Source: Planctomicrobium piriforme
GTDB taxonomy: Bacteria; Planctomycetota; Planctomycetia; Planctomycetales; Planctomycetaceae
Assembly (NCBI RefSeq): GCF_900113665.1
Contig: NZ_FOQD01000003.1
Coordinates: 1 to 64,000, forward strand
Length of the DNA: 64,000 nucleotides
Direction of reading: 5' to 3'
Numbering within the stretch: position 1 is the first letter of the stretch; each line of letters opens with the position of its first letter. Both the position numbers and the translations under genes were made by a program. Of the stretch, positions 16,286 through 26,055 are shown piece by piece. Below the pieces are notes generated by a model. It had not been told where the DNA came from. It was given only the letters and a program-made list of their open reading frames with translations, and made no database searches.

Positions 16286-18127
16286 GTGAGTTCCATCACC
16301 CTGCCACACGCCGCCGCTCACGAACAACCCGCCGATCGGGACAACCATCTGGCGCTGCTCAAGCAGGTCTTCTGGTTTTCGACCGATCACAAGGTGATCG
16401 GCATCCAGTTCCTGCTGACGACCATGGTCATGCTGATGGTCGGCGGAGCGCTGGCGCTCGGGATTCGCTGGCAGTTGGCGTTCCCCTGGGAACAGATGCC
16501 GATCTTCGGACAACTGATCGCCAAGAACATCGCCGCGGGAGGACAGATCACTCCCGAGTTCTACACCATGCTGTTCACCATGCATGCGACGATCATGATC
16601 TTCCTCGTGATCATTCCTGTGCTGGCGGGGGCCTTTGGCAACTTTCTGATCCCGCTGATGATCGGCGCGGACGACATGGCGTTTCCCCTACTGAACGCTT
16701 TGAGCTACTGGTTCATGTGGCCGGCGATTGTCTGCTTCGGACTGGCAATGGGCCTTGGCGGTGAAGCCAGCGGAGTGCGCGGCGGTCTGAATGCCGGTGC
16801 GGCACAGGGGTGGACATCCTATCCGCTGCTCTCGGCGTTGCCGCAGGCTGCACCAGGGGCTGAAGCCGCCCAGTTCTGGTGGCTGCTGGGAGTGACGTTC
16901 GTCGGCGTCTCGTCGATGATGGGTTCGGTCAACTACATGACCACGATCATCAACATGCGGGCGCCGGGGATGACCTTGTTCCGCATGCCCCTGACCATCT
17001 GGGCGATGTTCATCACGGCGATTCTGCAGGCATTCGCGCTGCCAGTGCTGACCGCCGCAGGCTTCATGTTGATTTCCGACCGTTCGCTGGGAACCGGGTT
17101 CTTCAAACCGTCAGGGATCGTCGTCAACAACGCCGATCCAACGATCGGCGGCGGACAGCCGCTGCTCTGGCAGCACCTGTTCTGGTTCTACTCGCATCCG
17201 GCGGTGTACATCATGCTGCTGCCGGCGATGGGCATGGTGTCGGACATGCTCGCCTGCATGTGCCGTAAGCCGATCTTCGGCTACAAGCCGATGGTGTACT
17301 CGATGGCCGCGATTGCCGGACTCGGCTTCGTGGTCTGGGGACACCACATGTTCACGTCGGGCATGAATCCCGCGCTTGGCATGACCTTCATGATTTCGAC
17401 AGTGATGATCGCGTTGCCCTCTGCGGTCAAGGTCTTCAACTGGATCGGCACCATCTGGGGGGGCCGGCCCGAGTTCAACACCGTCTTCCTGAACTGCGTA
17501 GCGTTCGTCTCGATGTTCATCGTCGGCGGACTCTCAGGCATCTTCATGGCAGCGGTGCCGGTCGACGTTTACTTCCACGATACCTACTTCATCGTCGCCC
17601 ACTTCCACTATGTGCTGTTCGGCGCGACGCTCTTCGGAGTCTTCGCCGCCATCCACTTCTGGTATCCGAAAATGTTCGGCCGGATGATGAACGAGCCCGC
17701 TGGCAAACTGCACTTTCTGCTGACGTTCATCGGCTTCAACGGCACGTTTTTCCCGATGCACCTGCTGGGAATCGGCGGGATGCCCCGACGCTATGCTAAC
17801 CCGTACTTGTATCCGTATCTCGAACATCTGCTGCCGATGAATCAGTTGATGACCGTCTGTGCGATCCTGATGGGCTTCGCCCAATTCCTCCTGATCGGCA
17901 ACTTCATCCTGAGTTGGTTCTCACGCCGCCCGTCAGGCCGCAATCCGTGGCACGCGAACGGCCTCGAATGGATGGCCCCGTCTCCCCCCGGCCATGGCAA
18001 TTTCGACATCCCCCCCATCTGCTTCCGCGGCCCGTACGAATACTCAAATCCGAGCCACGGAGAAGACTACTGGCCGCAATGGGAACCGCCGACGGGGGTG
18101 CCGAAGAAGGATTCGGCGGGGCATTAA
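16286..18127 (+). CDS. coxA: Haem-copper oxidase subunit I, A2-type
   Basis: 613 residues from GTG 16286, which has GGGAG about 8 nt upstream; the TTG at 16268 lacks one. Ligands are complete: His100 and His441 (low-spin haem), His439 (high-spin haem), His304, His353 and His354 (CuB), and Tyr308 of the His-Tyr cross-link. The D-channel Asp130 and Asn119 and the K-channel Lys382 are present. Helix VI reads YSHPAVY instead of the usual GHPEVY, so the A1 proton-channel Glu is absent and the Tyr-Ser pair of A2 oxidases (as in Rhodothermus and Thermus caa3) replaces it. About 12 membrane helices plus a C-terminal tail. Confidence 0.96.
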   Translation: MSSITLPHAAAHEQPADRDNHLALLKQVFWFSTDHKVIGIQFLLTTMVMLMVGGALALGIRWQLAFPWEQMPIFGQLIAKNIAAGGQITPEFYTMLFTMHATIMIFLVIIPVLAGAFGNFLIPLMIGADDMAFPLLNALSYWFMWPAIVCFGLAMGLGGEASGVRGGLNAGAAQGWTSYPLLSALPQAAPGAEAAQFWWLLGVTFVGVSSMMGSVNYMTTIINMRAPGMTLFRMPLTIWAMFITAILQAFALPVLTAAGFMLISDRSLGTGFFKPSGIVVNNADPTIGGGQPLLWQHLFWFYSHPAVYIMLLPAMGMVSDMLACMCRKPIFGYKPMVYSMAAIAGLGFVVWGHHMFTSGMNPALGMTFMISTVMIALPSAVKVFNWIGTIWGGRPEFNTVFLNCVAFVSMFIVGGLSGIFMAAVPVDVYFHDTYFIVAHFHYVLFGATLFGVFAAIHFWYPKMFGRMMNEPAGKLHFLLTFIGFNGTFFPMHLLGIGGMPRRYANPYLYPYLEHLLPMNQLMTVCAILMGFAQFLLIGNFILSWFSRRPSGRNPWHANGLEWMAPSPPGHGNFDIPPICFRGPYEYSNPSHGEDYWPQWEPPTGVPKKDSAGH

Positions 18128-18132
18128 AGAAT

Positions 18133-18298
18133 TGATTTGTCATTTCTCATTGGTCATCCAGTAGTTCCAAGTCGTCAGTTTTCAGTTGTCAGTTTGAAAG
18201 ACTGAAATGACCAAGAGTTGTGTTTTCTCAGTTGAATTGTTTCGAACTGAAAACTGATGACTGAAAACTTGGAACTACTGAATGACAAATGACAAATC
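18133..18298. repeat. 166-bp word-repeat palindrome overlapping the ctaA start
   Basis: The left arm begins 5 nt after the coxA stop (GATTTGTCATTTCTCATTGG then CAGTAGTTCCAAGT, CAGTTTTCAG) and the right arm mirrors it (ACTTGGAACTACTG, AATGACAAATGACAAATC). The ATG of ctaA (18282) lies inside the right arm. A related GATTTGTCATTGGTCA block follows sdhB. Confidence 0.85.
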
Positions 18299-19256
18299 CC
18301 CCCACCTGCTCAACCGCATCTCCAAGGTAGAGGTTCTCCTCGCCTTGGTGACTCTCACGTTCGGCGCTCTCACCACCTCGAAGAACGCCGGGATGGCGTT
18401 CGCCGATTGGCCGACCAGCGATGGCTACCTGATGGTCACCTACCCGTGGCTGCGGGATTTCTCCGTGAATTGGGACAAGTTTCTCGAGCACGGGCACCGC
18501 TTGGCCGGCATGGTCATCGGCATGTGGTCGATCCTGTTGGTAGTCATGGCTTTCCGGCTCGAATCCCGCGTCTGGGTGAAGCGGCTGGCCGTCGGAATTC
18601 TGCTGGGCGTGATCTGCCAGGGGCTGCTCGGCGGCTTTCGGGTCCAGCTCAATGACCGGGGTCTGGCGATGCTGCACGGAATTTTCGCGGCAATCGTATT
18701 CTCGCTGATGGGAACGATGGTCGCGGTGACGAGTCCGCAATGGCGGAACGCCGGGGAATGGAGGACGATACGTTCCCTCACGACGGTCAAACGGCTGTCG
18801 GTCGCAATCGTCATCCTCGTGCTGATGCAGTACATCCTCGGAAGTCTGGTTCGCCATCAGGGCACCAGCCTGCACGAGCATCTGGGGCTGGGTCTGCTGG
18901 TGATGTTGGTGATCGCGGCGAATGCGGTTGCGGCGGCGCGTCTGGGTCCAGGCTGGCTGCGGCGTTCGGCGTTCACGCTGCTGGGAATTACGGTGCTGCA
19001 GGTCGCCTTCGGCCTGCTCACCTGGGTCGTGAAGTTTGGTTTGCCTGCGGTCGGATATGTCGCGATTGCGGACTCGACCCAGCAGTTGCTGGTGCGAACG
19101 GTTCACATGGTCTGGGGAACAGTCACCTTGTTGGCGGCAGTAGTGAACATGCTCAAAGTTTACAGAGTGGCGGCCGTCTCAGCGGTCGCGGTGCGTGCTG
19201 ACGCCGATGTGCCGTCGCCCGCTTCGACCTTGATTGCCAGCGGAGGCCGCCCATGA
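18282..19256 (+). CDS. ctaA: Haem A synthase
   Basis: 324 residues, COX15/CtaA family, converting haem O to haem A for the oxidase encoded alongside. Eight membrane helices; His pairs occur in FLEHGHRLAGM, MLHGIFAAIVF, SLHEHLGLGLL and VRTVHMVWGT, matching the four-helix-bundle haem ligands. WPTSDGYLMVTYPW is the typical first periplasmic loop. The only plausible start, ATG 18282, and residues MTNDKSP are encoded by the arm of a palindromic repeat. It overlaps ctaB by ATGA. Confidence 0.94.
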   Translation: MTNDKSPHLLNRISKVEVLLALVTLTFGALTTSKNAGMAFADWPTSDGYLMVTYPWLRDFSVNWDKFLEHGHRLAGMVIGMWSILLVVMAFRLESRVWVKRLAVGILLGVICQGLLGGFRVQLNDRGLAMLHGIFAAIVFSLMGTMVAVTSPQWRNAGEWRTIRSLTTVKRLSVAIVILVLMQYILGSLVRHQGTSLHEHLGLGLLVMLVIAANAVAAARLGPGWLRRSAFTLLGITVLQVAFGLLTWVVKFGLPAVGYVAIADSTQQLLVRTVHMVWGTVTLLAAVVNMLKVYRVAAVSAVAVRADADVPSPASTLIASGGRP

Positions 19257-20200
19257 ACAGCCTTGTCACACCGCTTCCCCGCACAACGACCGCCGATTCG
19301 GCCGAAGCCATCGACTGCGTGGTTCCCGCCGCAAGGGCCGGGCGACTGTCCGCCTATTTCCAACTCGCCAAACCGCGCATCGCACTGATGGTGCTGCTGA
19401 CCGTCACCGTCGGCTACGTCATCGGCAGCCGCGGCGTCTGGCAGCCGTGGCCGCTGCTGCACGCCTGCTTCGGCATTCTGCTGGCGGTTGTGGCTTCGAG
19501 TTCACTGAATCAACTGATCGAGCGCAAGACCGACGCCCGCATGCCACGAACAAAGTCGCGTCCGCTCCCTTCCGCCCGCTTGTCCGCGTTTGAAGTGCTG
19601 GTCTTCGCACTTTTCTGCGGAGTGGTTTCAGTCGTCTATCTGTACTTCACGGTCAACCCGATCACCGCCTGGCTGACGCTGGCAACGATCGTCCTGTACG
19701 CCCTGTGTTATACCCCGCTGAAGCGTTACACGTCGTTGTGTACGGTCATTGGCGCGGTTCCTGGTGCATTGCCGCCGGTGCTGGGCTGGGCCGCATCCGG
19801 CGCTCCGCTCGACCTCGGGGCCTTCAGTCTGTTTGCGATCATGTTCGTCTGGCAGTTCCCTCACTTTCTGGCGATTGCCTGGCTCTACCGCGACCAGTAC
19901 GAACAGGCAGGCCTGCGGATGCTGCCAGCCGAAGGCCGGCCTGGTATCACCGGGGCGATTTCCTCAGGTTACGCACTCGTGCTGATTCCAATCAGCCTGA
20001 TGCCGGCCCAACTCGGTCTCACCGGCGACGCGTATGCGTTGGTCGCACTCGTCCTGGGGATTCTGTACGCGTGGTCGGCCGTGCTGTTTCAACGATCAGA
20101 AACGCGGCGCTGTGCCCGTCGGGTGTTGTGGACTTCGCTCGTATATCTGCCCGCCATACTGATCGCATTGACGCTGGACCACATTCGGCTGATGAACTAG
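19253..20200 (+). CDS. ctaB: Haem O synthase (protohaem IX farnesyltransferase)
   Basis: 315 residues, UbiA-type prenyltransferase. The two Asp-rich motifs are LIERKTDARMPRTKSRPLP (prenyl diphosphate/Mg site) and WLYRDQYEQAGLRMLP. About nine membrane helices. It adds a farnesyl group to haem B, giving the substrate of the preceding CtaA, with which it overlaps by 4 nt. The first 35 residues before SAYFQLAKPRIALM are extra and poorly conserved in appearance. Confidence 0.95.
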   Translation: MNSLVTPLPRTTTADSAEAIDCVVPAARAGRLSAYFQLAKPRIALMVLLTVTVGYVIGSRGVWQPWPLLHACFGILLAVVASSSLNQLIERKTDARMPRTKSRPLPSARLSAFEVLVFALFCGVVSVVYLYFTVNPITAWLTLATIVLYALCYTPLKRYTSLCTVIGAVPGALPPVLGWAASGAPLDLGAFSLFAIMFVWQFPHFLAIAWLYRDQYEQAGLRMLPAEGRPGITGAISSGYALVLIPISLMPAQLGLTGDAYALVALVLGILYAWSAVLFQRSETRRCARRVLWTSLVYLPAILIALTLDHIRLMN

Positions 20201-20214
20201 ACCAGCTTCCAACT

Positions 20215-20259
20215 CCCCTCGCCCCCAGTCGTCTGGGGAGAGGGTCTGGGGGTGAGGGG
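20215..20259. repeat. CCCCTCGCCCCCAG palindrome between ctaB and coxC
   Basis: Arms 20215-20228 and 20246-20259 pair at 13 of 14 positions, starting 15 nt after the ctaB stop. The same sequence type occurs in-frame inside the porin gene near 60088-60135. The rest of the gap 20201-20339 shows no gene. Confidence 0.8.
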
Positions 20260-20339
20260 TATTCGACGAGACCGACAGAGAAGAGGGCTGCAACACCGGG
20301 CCCGATCATGTTTTTGCGATGCGAGGGGATGCGTTCAGG

Positions 20340-21521
<1,182 letters not shown>

Positions 21522-21716
21522 TCGAGAGTCCAGTGTCCAGAGCCGGAGACGCTCGTTCCCAGGCTCCTGCCTGGGAACGCCTATGAGAATCAGCCACGGA
21601 TGAACACGGATTGACACAGATAAAGAAAATAGAGATCGGATATTTGAAAGTCTGCCACCCCGAAGGAACCCGGTCTCAAATGCGATGCATTTATCTGTGT
21701 CCATCCGTGGCTAACT
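21522..21716. repeat. Composite repeat block after coxC
   Basis: Three parts in order. A sense-strand TCGAGAGTCCAGTGTCCAG block starts at the stop codon. An 11-bp perfect hairpin follows at 21554-21579 (CGTTCCCAGGC/GCCTGGGAACG). Last is a palindrome with arms 21592-21624 and 21690-21712 built from AGCCACGGATG and ACACAGATAAA words; the left arm carries one extra 10-nt word. No gene is seen in the 232-nt gap. Confidence 0.8.
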
Positions 21717-21753
21717 TGAATTTGAACTCCTCCCGCGTACGAATCGCCGAAAC

Positions 21754-22167
21754 ATGATTCACGAACCCTCCGATCAGCATGTGGATGCCCATCCGCAGGT
21801 GCATTACTTCTCGATCTTCATCGCGCTCTGCATCTGCACGGCGCTTTCGGTGCTGTTCGATGTCGTCCACCTGACGCCGAAGCTGCTCGTGTTCTTCGTG
21901 CTGGCGGTCGCCATCGCCAAAGCGATGTTCGTGATGACGTATTTCATGCATCTGAAATTCGAGGGAAAGTGGAAGTTCATTATCCTTGCCCCGACGACAA
22001 TTCTGGCGCTGGGACTGGTGATTGCTCTCGCGCCGGACATGGCGATGCACTACTACGCGAGCGACGCTCCCCAGGTGCGAGCCTTCGAAGCCGCCGCGGA
22101 AGGCCTTAATCCGCCGCCGCCACAAACAGAACCCGATCAGATGTCCCCCGGCGGCGCACAGAATTAA
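21754..22167 (+). CDS. coxD: Cytochrome c oxidase subunit IV (caa3 type)
   Basis: 137 residues with three membrane helices (FSIFIALCICTALSVLF, LLVFFVLAVAIAKAMFVMTY and FIILAPTTILALGLVIALA) and the MTYFMHLKFEGKWK loop typical of prokaryotic subunit IV. N-terminus His-rich (HVDAHPQVHYF); C-terminal 35 residues are a Pro-rich soluble tail. Completes the structural subunits of the oxidase. Confidence 0.88.
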   Translation: MIHEPSDQHVDAHPQVHYFSIFIALCICTALSVLFDVVHLTPKLLVFFVLAVAIAKAMFVMTYFMHLKFEGKWKFIILAPTTILALGLVIALAPDMAMHYYASDAPQVRAFEAAAEGLNPPPPQTEPDQMSPGGAQN

Positions 22168-22283
22168 TCGATTCCACGCGTCTGTCACCGTAGTTCGCTA
22201 TCATACGGTGTCCCTCGCAGCCTGCCTGCCGCACAGCAACTCACCACACCCGCCGCGCGGGCTTTACCAGAATTCGAACGCTC

Positions 22284-23240
22284 ATGCCTGCTGTTGTTGT
22301 TGACCAGCTCGAATACCGTTACGGCGAGCGCACCGCGCTGGCCGGCGTCAGCTTCGACGTCGCCGCTGGCGAAATCTTCGGACTCCTCGGCCCTAACGGC
22401 AGCGGCAAAACGACTCTGTTTCGCATCCTCTCGACGCTGCTGCCTGTGCAGTCCGGCCGGGTGGAACTCGGCGGGCACGACGTGGCCAAAGATCCTGACG
22501 CCGTCCGCCGCTTGATCGGCGTCACGTTTCAATCCCCCAGCCTCGACGTGAAACTGACGGTCCGCGAAAACCTTGTCCATCAAGGCCACCTCTACGGGCT
22601 TTCCGGCCGCGCACTGAAACAGCGCTGCGATGAAGTGCTGGCCCGCATGGGTGTTGCCGACCGCGAAAAAGAATTCGCCGAGAAACTCTCAGGCGGCCTG
22701 AAGCGCCGCGTGGAAATTGCCAAATGCCTGCTGCACGCGCCGCAGATCCTCTTGCTCGATGAACCGAGTACCGGTCTCGATCCAGGCGCACGTTACGAGC
22801 TCTGGAAAACATTAGAGTCATTGCAGCGCGAACAAGGCGTCACGATTCTGGTCACCACTCACCTGATGGAAGAAGCAGAGCGTTGTACGCGTTTGGCGAT
22901 TCTCGACGTCGGCAAGCTGATTGCCCTCGGCAAGCCGGACGAGCTCCGTGAGATGGTCGGCGGCGATAGCTTGACGATCCAGACAGACAATCCCGACGTG
23001 CTGGCCCGTTCGCTCGAAGAACGATTCGGAGTGAAAACGAATCGCTTCGGCCCCTCGATTCGAATTGAGCGCGAGCGCGGTCACGAACTGCTCACCGAAA
23101 TTGCCACGCAGTATCCCGGCGAGTTCCGTTCGCTGACGCTCGGCAAGCCGACGCTGGAAGATGTGTTCATCAAACTCACAGGCCGGGCGCTGGAAACAGT
23201 CGAGCCGGAACCTGCTGGAAAGAAGAAGAGGAAGCACTGA
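22284..23240 (+). CDS. ABC transporter ATP-binding protein (DrrA-like)
   Basis: 318 residues. Walker A GPNGSGKTT (about residues 36-44), Q-loop FQSPSL, signature LSGGLKRRVEIAKCLL, Walker B ILLLDEPSTGLDP and switch His in VTTHLMEEAERC. A C-terminal extension of about 90 residues matches DrrA-type exporters. It overlaps its permease by one base (TGATG). Position inside the oxidase cluster suggests export or insertion linked to oxidase assembly, as with CcmA/NosF-like ATPases; substrate unknown. Confidence 0.93.
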   Translation: MPAVVVDQLEYRYGERTALAGVSFDVAAGEIFGLLGPNGSGKTTLFRILSTLLPVQSGRVELGGHDVAKDPDAVRRLIGVTFQSPSLDVKLTVRENLVHQGHLYGLSGRALKQRCDEVLARMGVADREKEFAEKLSGGLKRRVEIAKCLLHAPQILLLDEPSTGLDPGARYELWKTLESLQREQGVTILVTTHLMEEAERCTRLAILDVGKLIALGKPDELREMVGGDSLTIQTDNPDVLARSLEERFGVKTNRFGPSIRIERERGHELLTEIATQYPGEFRSLTLGKPTLEDVFIKLTGRALETVEPEPAGKKKRKH

Positions 23241-24085
23241 TGAACAATGCCCCTTCGATTCCTCAACCGAAAAATGCCTGGCTCTGGGCGTCGTGGACGC
23301 TGGCCGTCCGCGAAATCGTCCGCTTCCTCCGGCAACGGTCGCGCGTCACCGGCGCCATCGGGCAGCCGATTCTGTTCTGGATCCTGTTCGGGGCCGGCCT
23401 GGCAGGTTCGTTCCAGTTCGGCGGCACCGGCGAGCAGTCCGGCATCTCGTTTCAGGAGTACTTTCTCCCCGGCGTGGCGGTGCTGATCGTGCTATTCACC
23501 TCGATCTTCACTTCGATCTCGGTGATTCAAGACCGCAATGAAGGCTTCCTGCAGGGAGTGCTCGTCGCTCCGGTCCCGCGTTCATCGATCGTGATGGGCA
23601 AGGTGCTGGGAGGCACGGCACTCGCACTGCTGCAGGCGTTTCTGTTCATTCTCATTGCGCCATTGCTGCAGTTTGTGGGGCTTGCCCCGCCGATGAATCT
23701 CAGTGTTTCGCCGCTGGTCCTGCTGGGAGCGGTGCTGTTTCTGACATTGATTTCACTTGGACTCACCGCGCTCGGCTATTTCTTTGCGTGGAAGATCGAT
23801 TCCACGCAGGGTTACCACGCCGTCATGAGCCTGGTGCTGCTGCCGATGTGGCTGCTGTCTGGGGCGTTCTTTCCCGGCACCGGCAGCGTCTGGCTGTCAT
23901 TGCTGATTCGTTTGAATCCGCTGACCTACGGCGTGGCTGGCCTCCGCCGCGTTCTGAACTCCAGCAATGCCGGAATGGAATCGCTTCCGCCATTCTGGCT
24001 CTGCCTGACAGTGACGACCGCCTTCGCCCTGGGAATGCTAGCCGTGGACGTGTGGATCACCCGTCACGATCAGGCGATCAAATGA
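23240..24085 (+). CDS. ABC-2 type permease, partner of the upstream ATPase
   Basis: 281 residues, ABC-2 membrane family with six helices. The amphipathic N-terminal segment (WTLAVREIVRFLRQRSR) is followed by GQPILFWILFGAGLAGSF, then EYFLPGVAVLIVLF and the ABC-2 signature region TYGVAGLRRVLN. A start overlapping the ATPase stop implies a fixed ratio. Immediately after its stop a GGGGA-rich palindrome begins. Confidence 0.9.
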   Translation: MNNAPSIPQPKNAWLWASWTLAVREIVRFLRQRSRVTGAIGQPILFWILFGAGLAGSFQFGGTGEQSGISFQEYFLPGVAVLIVLFTSIFTSISVIQDRNEGFLQGVLVAPVPRSSIVMGKVLGGTALALLQAFLFILIAPLLQFVGLAPPMNLSVSPLVLLGAVLFLTLISLGLTALGYFFAWKIDSTQGYHAVMSLVLLPMWLLSGAFFPGTGSVWLSLLIRLNPLTYGVAGLRRVLNSSNAGMESLPPFWLCLTVTTAFALGMLAVDVWITRHDQAIK

Positions 24086-24172
24086 AAAGGGATGAGGGGA
24101 GAGGGAAGAGGGGACAGGGGAATATTGGATGCCGAAAGAGTTCCCTGTCCCCTCTTCCCTATCCCCTTGCCT
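24086..24172. repeat. GAGGGGACAGGGG palindrome after the ABC permease stop
   Basis: Purine-rich left arm (24088-24121, words GAGGGGA, GAGGGAAGAGGGGACAGGGG) and pyrimidine-rich right arm (24141-24168) are complementary with a 19-nt spacer. It starts directly at the stop codon. A close relative lies after sdhB (30128-30210). Confidence 0.8.
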
Positions 24173-24200
24173 CGATCCAGATGAAACCTGGAATTACAGA

Positions 24201-25454
24201 ATGACGTTTGCGACTCACAGATTCTTGTTCGTTCGCTGCGCCGCTCTGGCCTGTGGCTGGCTGCTGTTGGCTGGCCTGGTCCGTGGGGAAGAGCCGGCTG
24301 CGGCCATTGTGCTTGAACCGGGAGACAATCCTCCCCCGTTCGTACAACTCGCGCCGAATGAAGCTCCAGTGGTCTGGGACGCGCAGCGGGTGGGTGAGTT
24401 CAAACTGGTCGACCAGCTTGATCAGCCGGTGACGCGGGAATCTCTTTTGGGTCAGCCCTGGGTAGCCAACTTCGTCTTTGCCCGCTGCAGCTTTCAGTGC
24501 CCGGCCACCTGTCGCAAAATCATGGACCTGAATAACGAGGTCGCCGATGTGCCGGTCCGGTTTGTGACGATCACGGTCGATCCCGCGCATGACACCGTGC
24601 CGATCATGCGCGAGTTCGCCGACATTTGGAAAGCCAAGCCGGATCGCTGGCTGTTCTGCACCGGCGAGCCGAAACAGGTATGGGATCTCATCCGCAAAGG
24701 CTTCAAGGTTGCTGCCTGGGAGAACGCCGGCACCGCCCGCATGCCTGGGATGGAGTTCGCGCACAGCAATCACCTGATTCACGTCAGCAAGGACGGCGAA
24801 ATCCTCGGCCGCTACGACAGCGCCGTCGACTCCGAACTGGTGACATTAAAACGCGTGCTGAAAGGGCAGATCACAACCCCGCTCAAATTCCAGCCGGCCA
24901 CGCTCGATGCGCTGGCTCAGTTCAAAGCCCGTCAGGCGGAAGCGGCGATTCCGGCAGATCCGCTCGACAAGCTTCCCGGTTGGGCGAAACGTCTTCCCGC
25001 GACCAACGCCGCCCTCAACAGCCTGGCGACGTTGCTGTTGCTGGCAGGTTTCTTCGCGATCAAGGCGGGTGCCGTCGGCCTGCATAAGCGGATGATGCTG
25101 ACCGCGTTTTTCGTCTCGATCATCTTTCTCGTCTGCTACCTGACGTACCACTACGCATTGCACGAATACGCTGGCATCCGCGGCAAGCCGTTCCCCGGCA
25201 CAGGGACGCTGAAAACCGTCTATTACACAATCCTGATCAGCCACGTCATTCTCGCCGCCACAGTTCCCGTCCTGGCCATCATTACGATCCGCAACGGATT
25301 ACGGGCTTACCCCGAAGGGCTTGCTCCGCAGCAACTGGCGGAACTGGTTGCGGAACGAAAAACCCACCATCGCTGGGCCAAAGTCACCTTTCCGATCTGG
25401 CTGTACGTCTCGGTAACAGGTGTCATCATTTACTGGATGCTGTATCATCTTTGA
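24201..25454 (+). CDS. SCO1/SenC copper chaperone fused to DUF420
   Basis: 417 residues from ATG 24201. A signal or anchor at residues 7-28 leads to the SCO thioredoxin fold: copper ligands Cys96 and Cys100 in RCSFQCPATC, TITVDP, and His188 in FAHSNHLIHV. After residue 275 comes a DUF420 membrane domain with four helices (NSLATLLLLAGFFAIKAG, MLTAFFVSIIFLVCYLTYHY, and two more) carrying HKRMM and TYHYALHEYAG His motifs. SCO delivers copper to CuA of CoxB; DUF420 proteins are commonly encoded next to oxidases and may handle CuB or haem. The fusion is intact. Confidence 0.93.
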   Translation: MTFATHRFLFVRCAALACGWLLLAGLVRGEEPAAAIVLEPGDNPPPFVQLAPNEAPVVWDAQRVGEFKLVDQLDQPVTRESLLGQPWVANFVFARCSFQCPATCRKIMDLNNEVADVPVRFVTITVDPAHDTVPIMREFADIWKAKPDRWLFCTGEPKQVWDLIRKGFKVAAWENAGTARMPGMEFAHSNHLIHVSKDGEILGRYDSAVDSELVTLKRVLKGQITTPLKFQPATLDALAQFKARQAEAAIPADPLDKLPGWAKRLPATNAALNSLATLLLLAGFFAIKAGAVGLHKRMMLTAFFVSIIFLVCYLTYHYALHEYAGIRGKPFPGTGTLKTVYYTILISHVILAATVPVLAIITIRNGLRAYPEGLAPQQLAELVAERKTHHRWAKVTFPIWLYVSVTGVIIYWMLYHL

Positions 25455-25457
25455 AAT

Positions 25458-25545
25458 AGACGAGAGCTGAGAGTCCAGAGTCGAGAGCCAGAAATGAGCA
25501 TTCTCTCTCAACGTTCATCGCTCAACCCTCAACCCTCAACAAATT
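25458..25545. repeat. Mixed word-repeat block after the SCO-DUF420 gene
   Basis: Sense-strand GAGAGCTGAGAGTCCAGAGT words begin about 9 nt after the stop and change at 25500 into CTCTCAACG, CTCAACCCTCAACCCTCAAC words, which are roughly the complementary type. No gene is seen before 25585. Confidence 0.7.
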
Positions 25546-25584
25546 TCGAGAGCGTTCTTCACCTCAGGTTTCGGTATCACTGAA

Positions 25585-25899
25585 ATGCAACGTCTGCTGA
25601 AGCTTGCCTGCCTGATCGTCGCGCTGGGGATCTCGGCCACGGCCGTGCCTGCACAGGCGTGTCCGATGTGCAAGATCGCGCATGAGGACTCGACCGATCC
25701 CGCCGTTGCCGCCCGGCCCCGGGCGTACATGTACAGCATCCTGTTCATGCTCTCGATGCCCGCCACGCTGCTGAGCATCTTCGGCGTCTCGTTCTACCGC
25801 CTGGCGAAGAAACAGGAACAGCTCAACGCCGAACTGATGGCGGCGATGGACTCACAGAGCAATGATCCAACGGCGAAGCCGGAAGAAGAGTCGCGTTAA
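25585..25899 (+). CDS. Small membrane protein with a CPMCK motif
   Basis: 104 residues. A signal-like helix (LLKLACLIVALGISATAVPA) is followed by QACPMCKIAHED, a CxxC that faces the periplasm and could bind copper. A second helix (YSILFMLSMPATLLSIFGVSFY) leads to a charged cytoplasmic tail with a short coiled-coil-like KKQEQLNAELMAAMDS. Its place right after SCO-DUF420 suggests an oxidase assembly accessory; that is inference. Confidence 0.75.
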   Translation: MQRLLKLACLIVALGISATAVPAQACPMCKIAHEDSTDPAVAARPRAYMYSILFMLSMPATLLSIFGVSFYRLAKKQEQLNAELMAAMDSQSNDPTAKPEEESR

Positions 25900-26055
25900 A
25901 TGGTGGCCGGGGTTGGAGCGTGCCCGCGAAACCCCGGATTTCGGCAGCAGTGTCTCAGGCGGCCTCGAAGAATTTCTCTGACGGCAAAGCAGGCACTCTC
26001 ATCCTAACGCGTTCGCCGGGGCTTCCCGTTGGTCCAGCCCCAACTCGTTGACATC

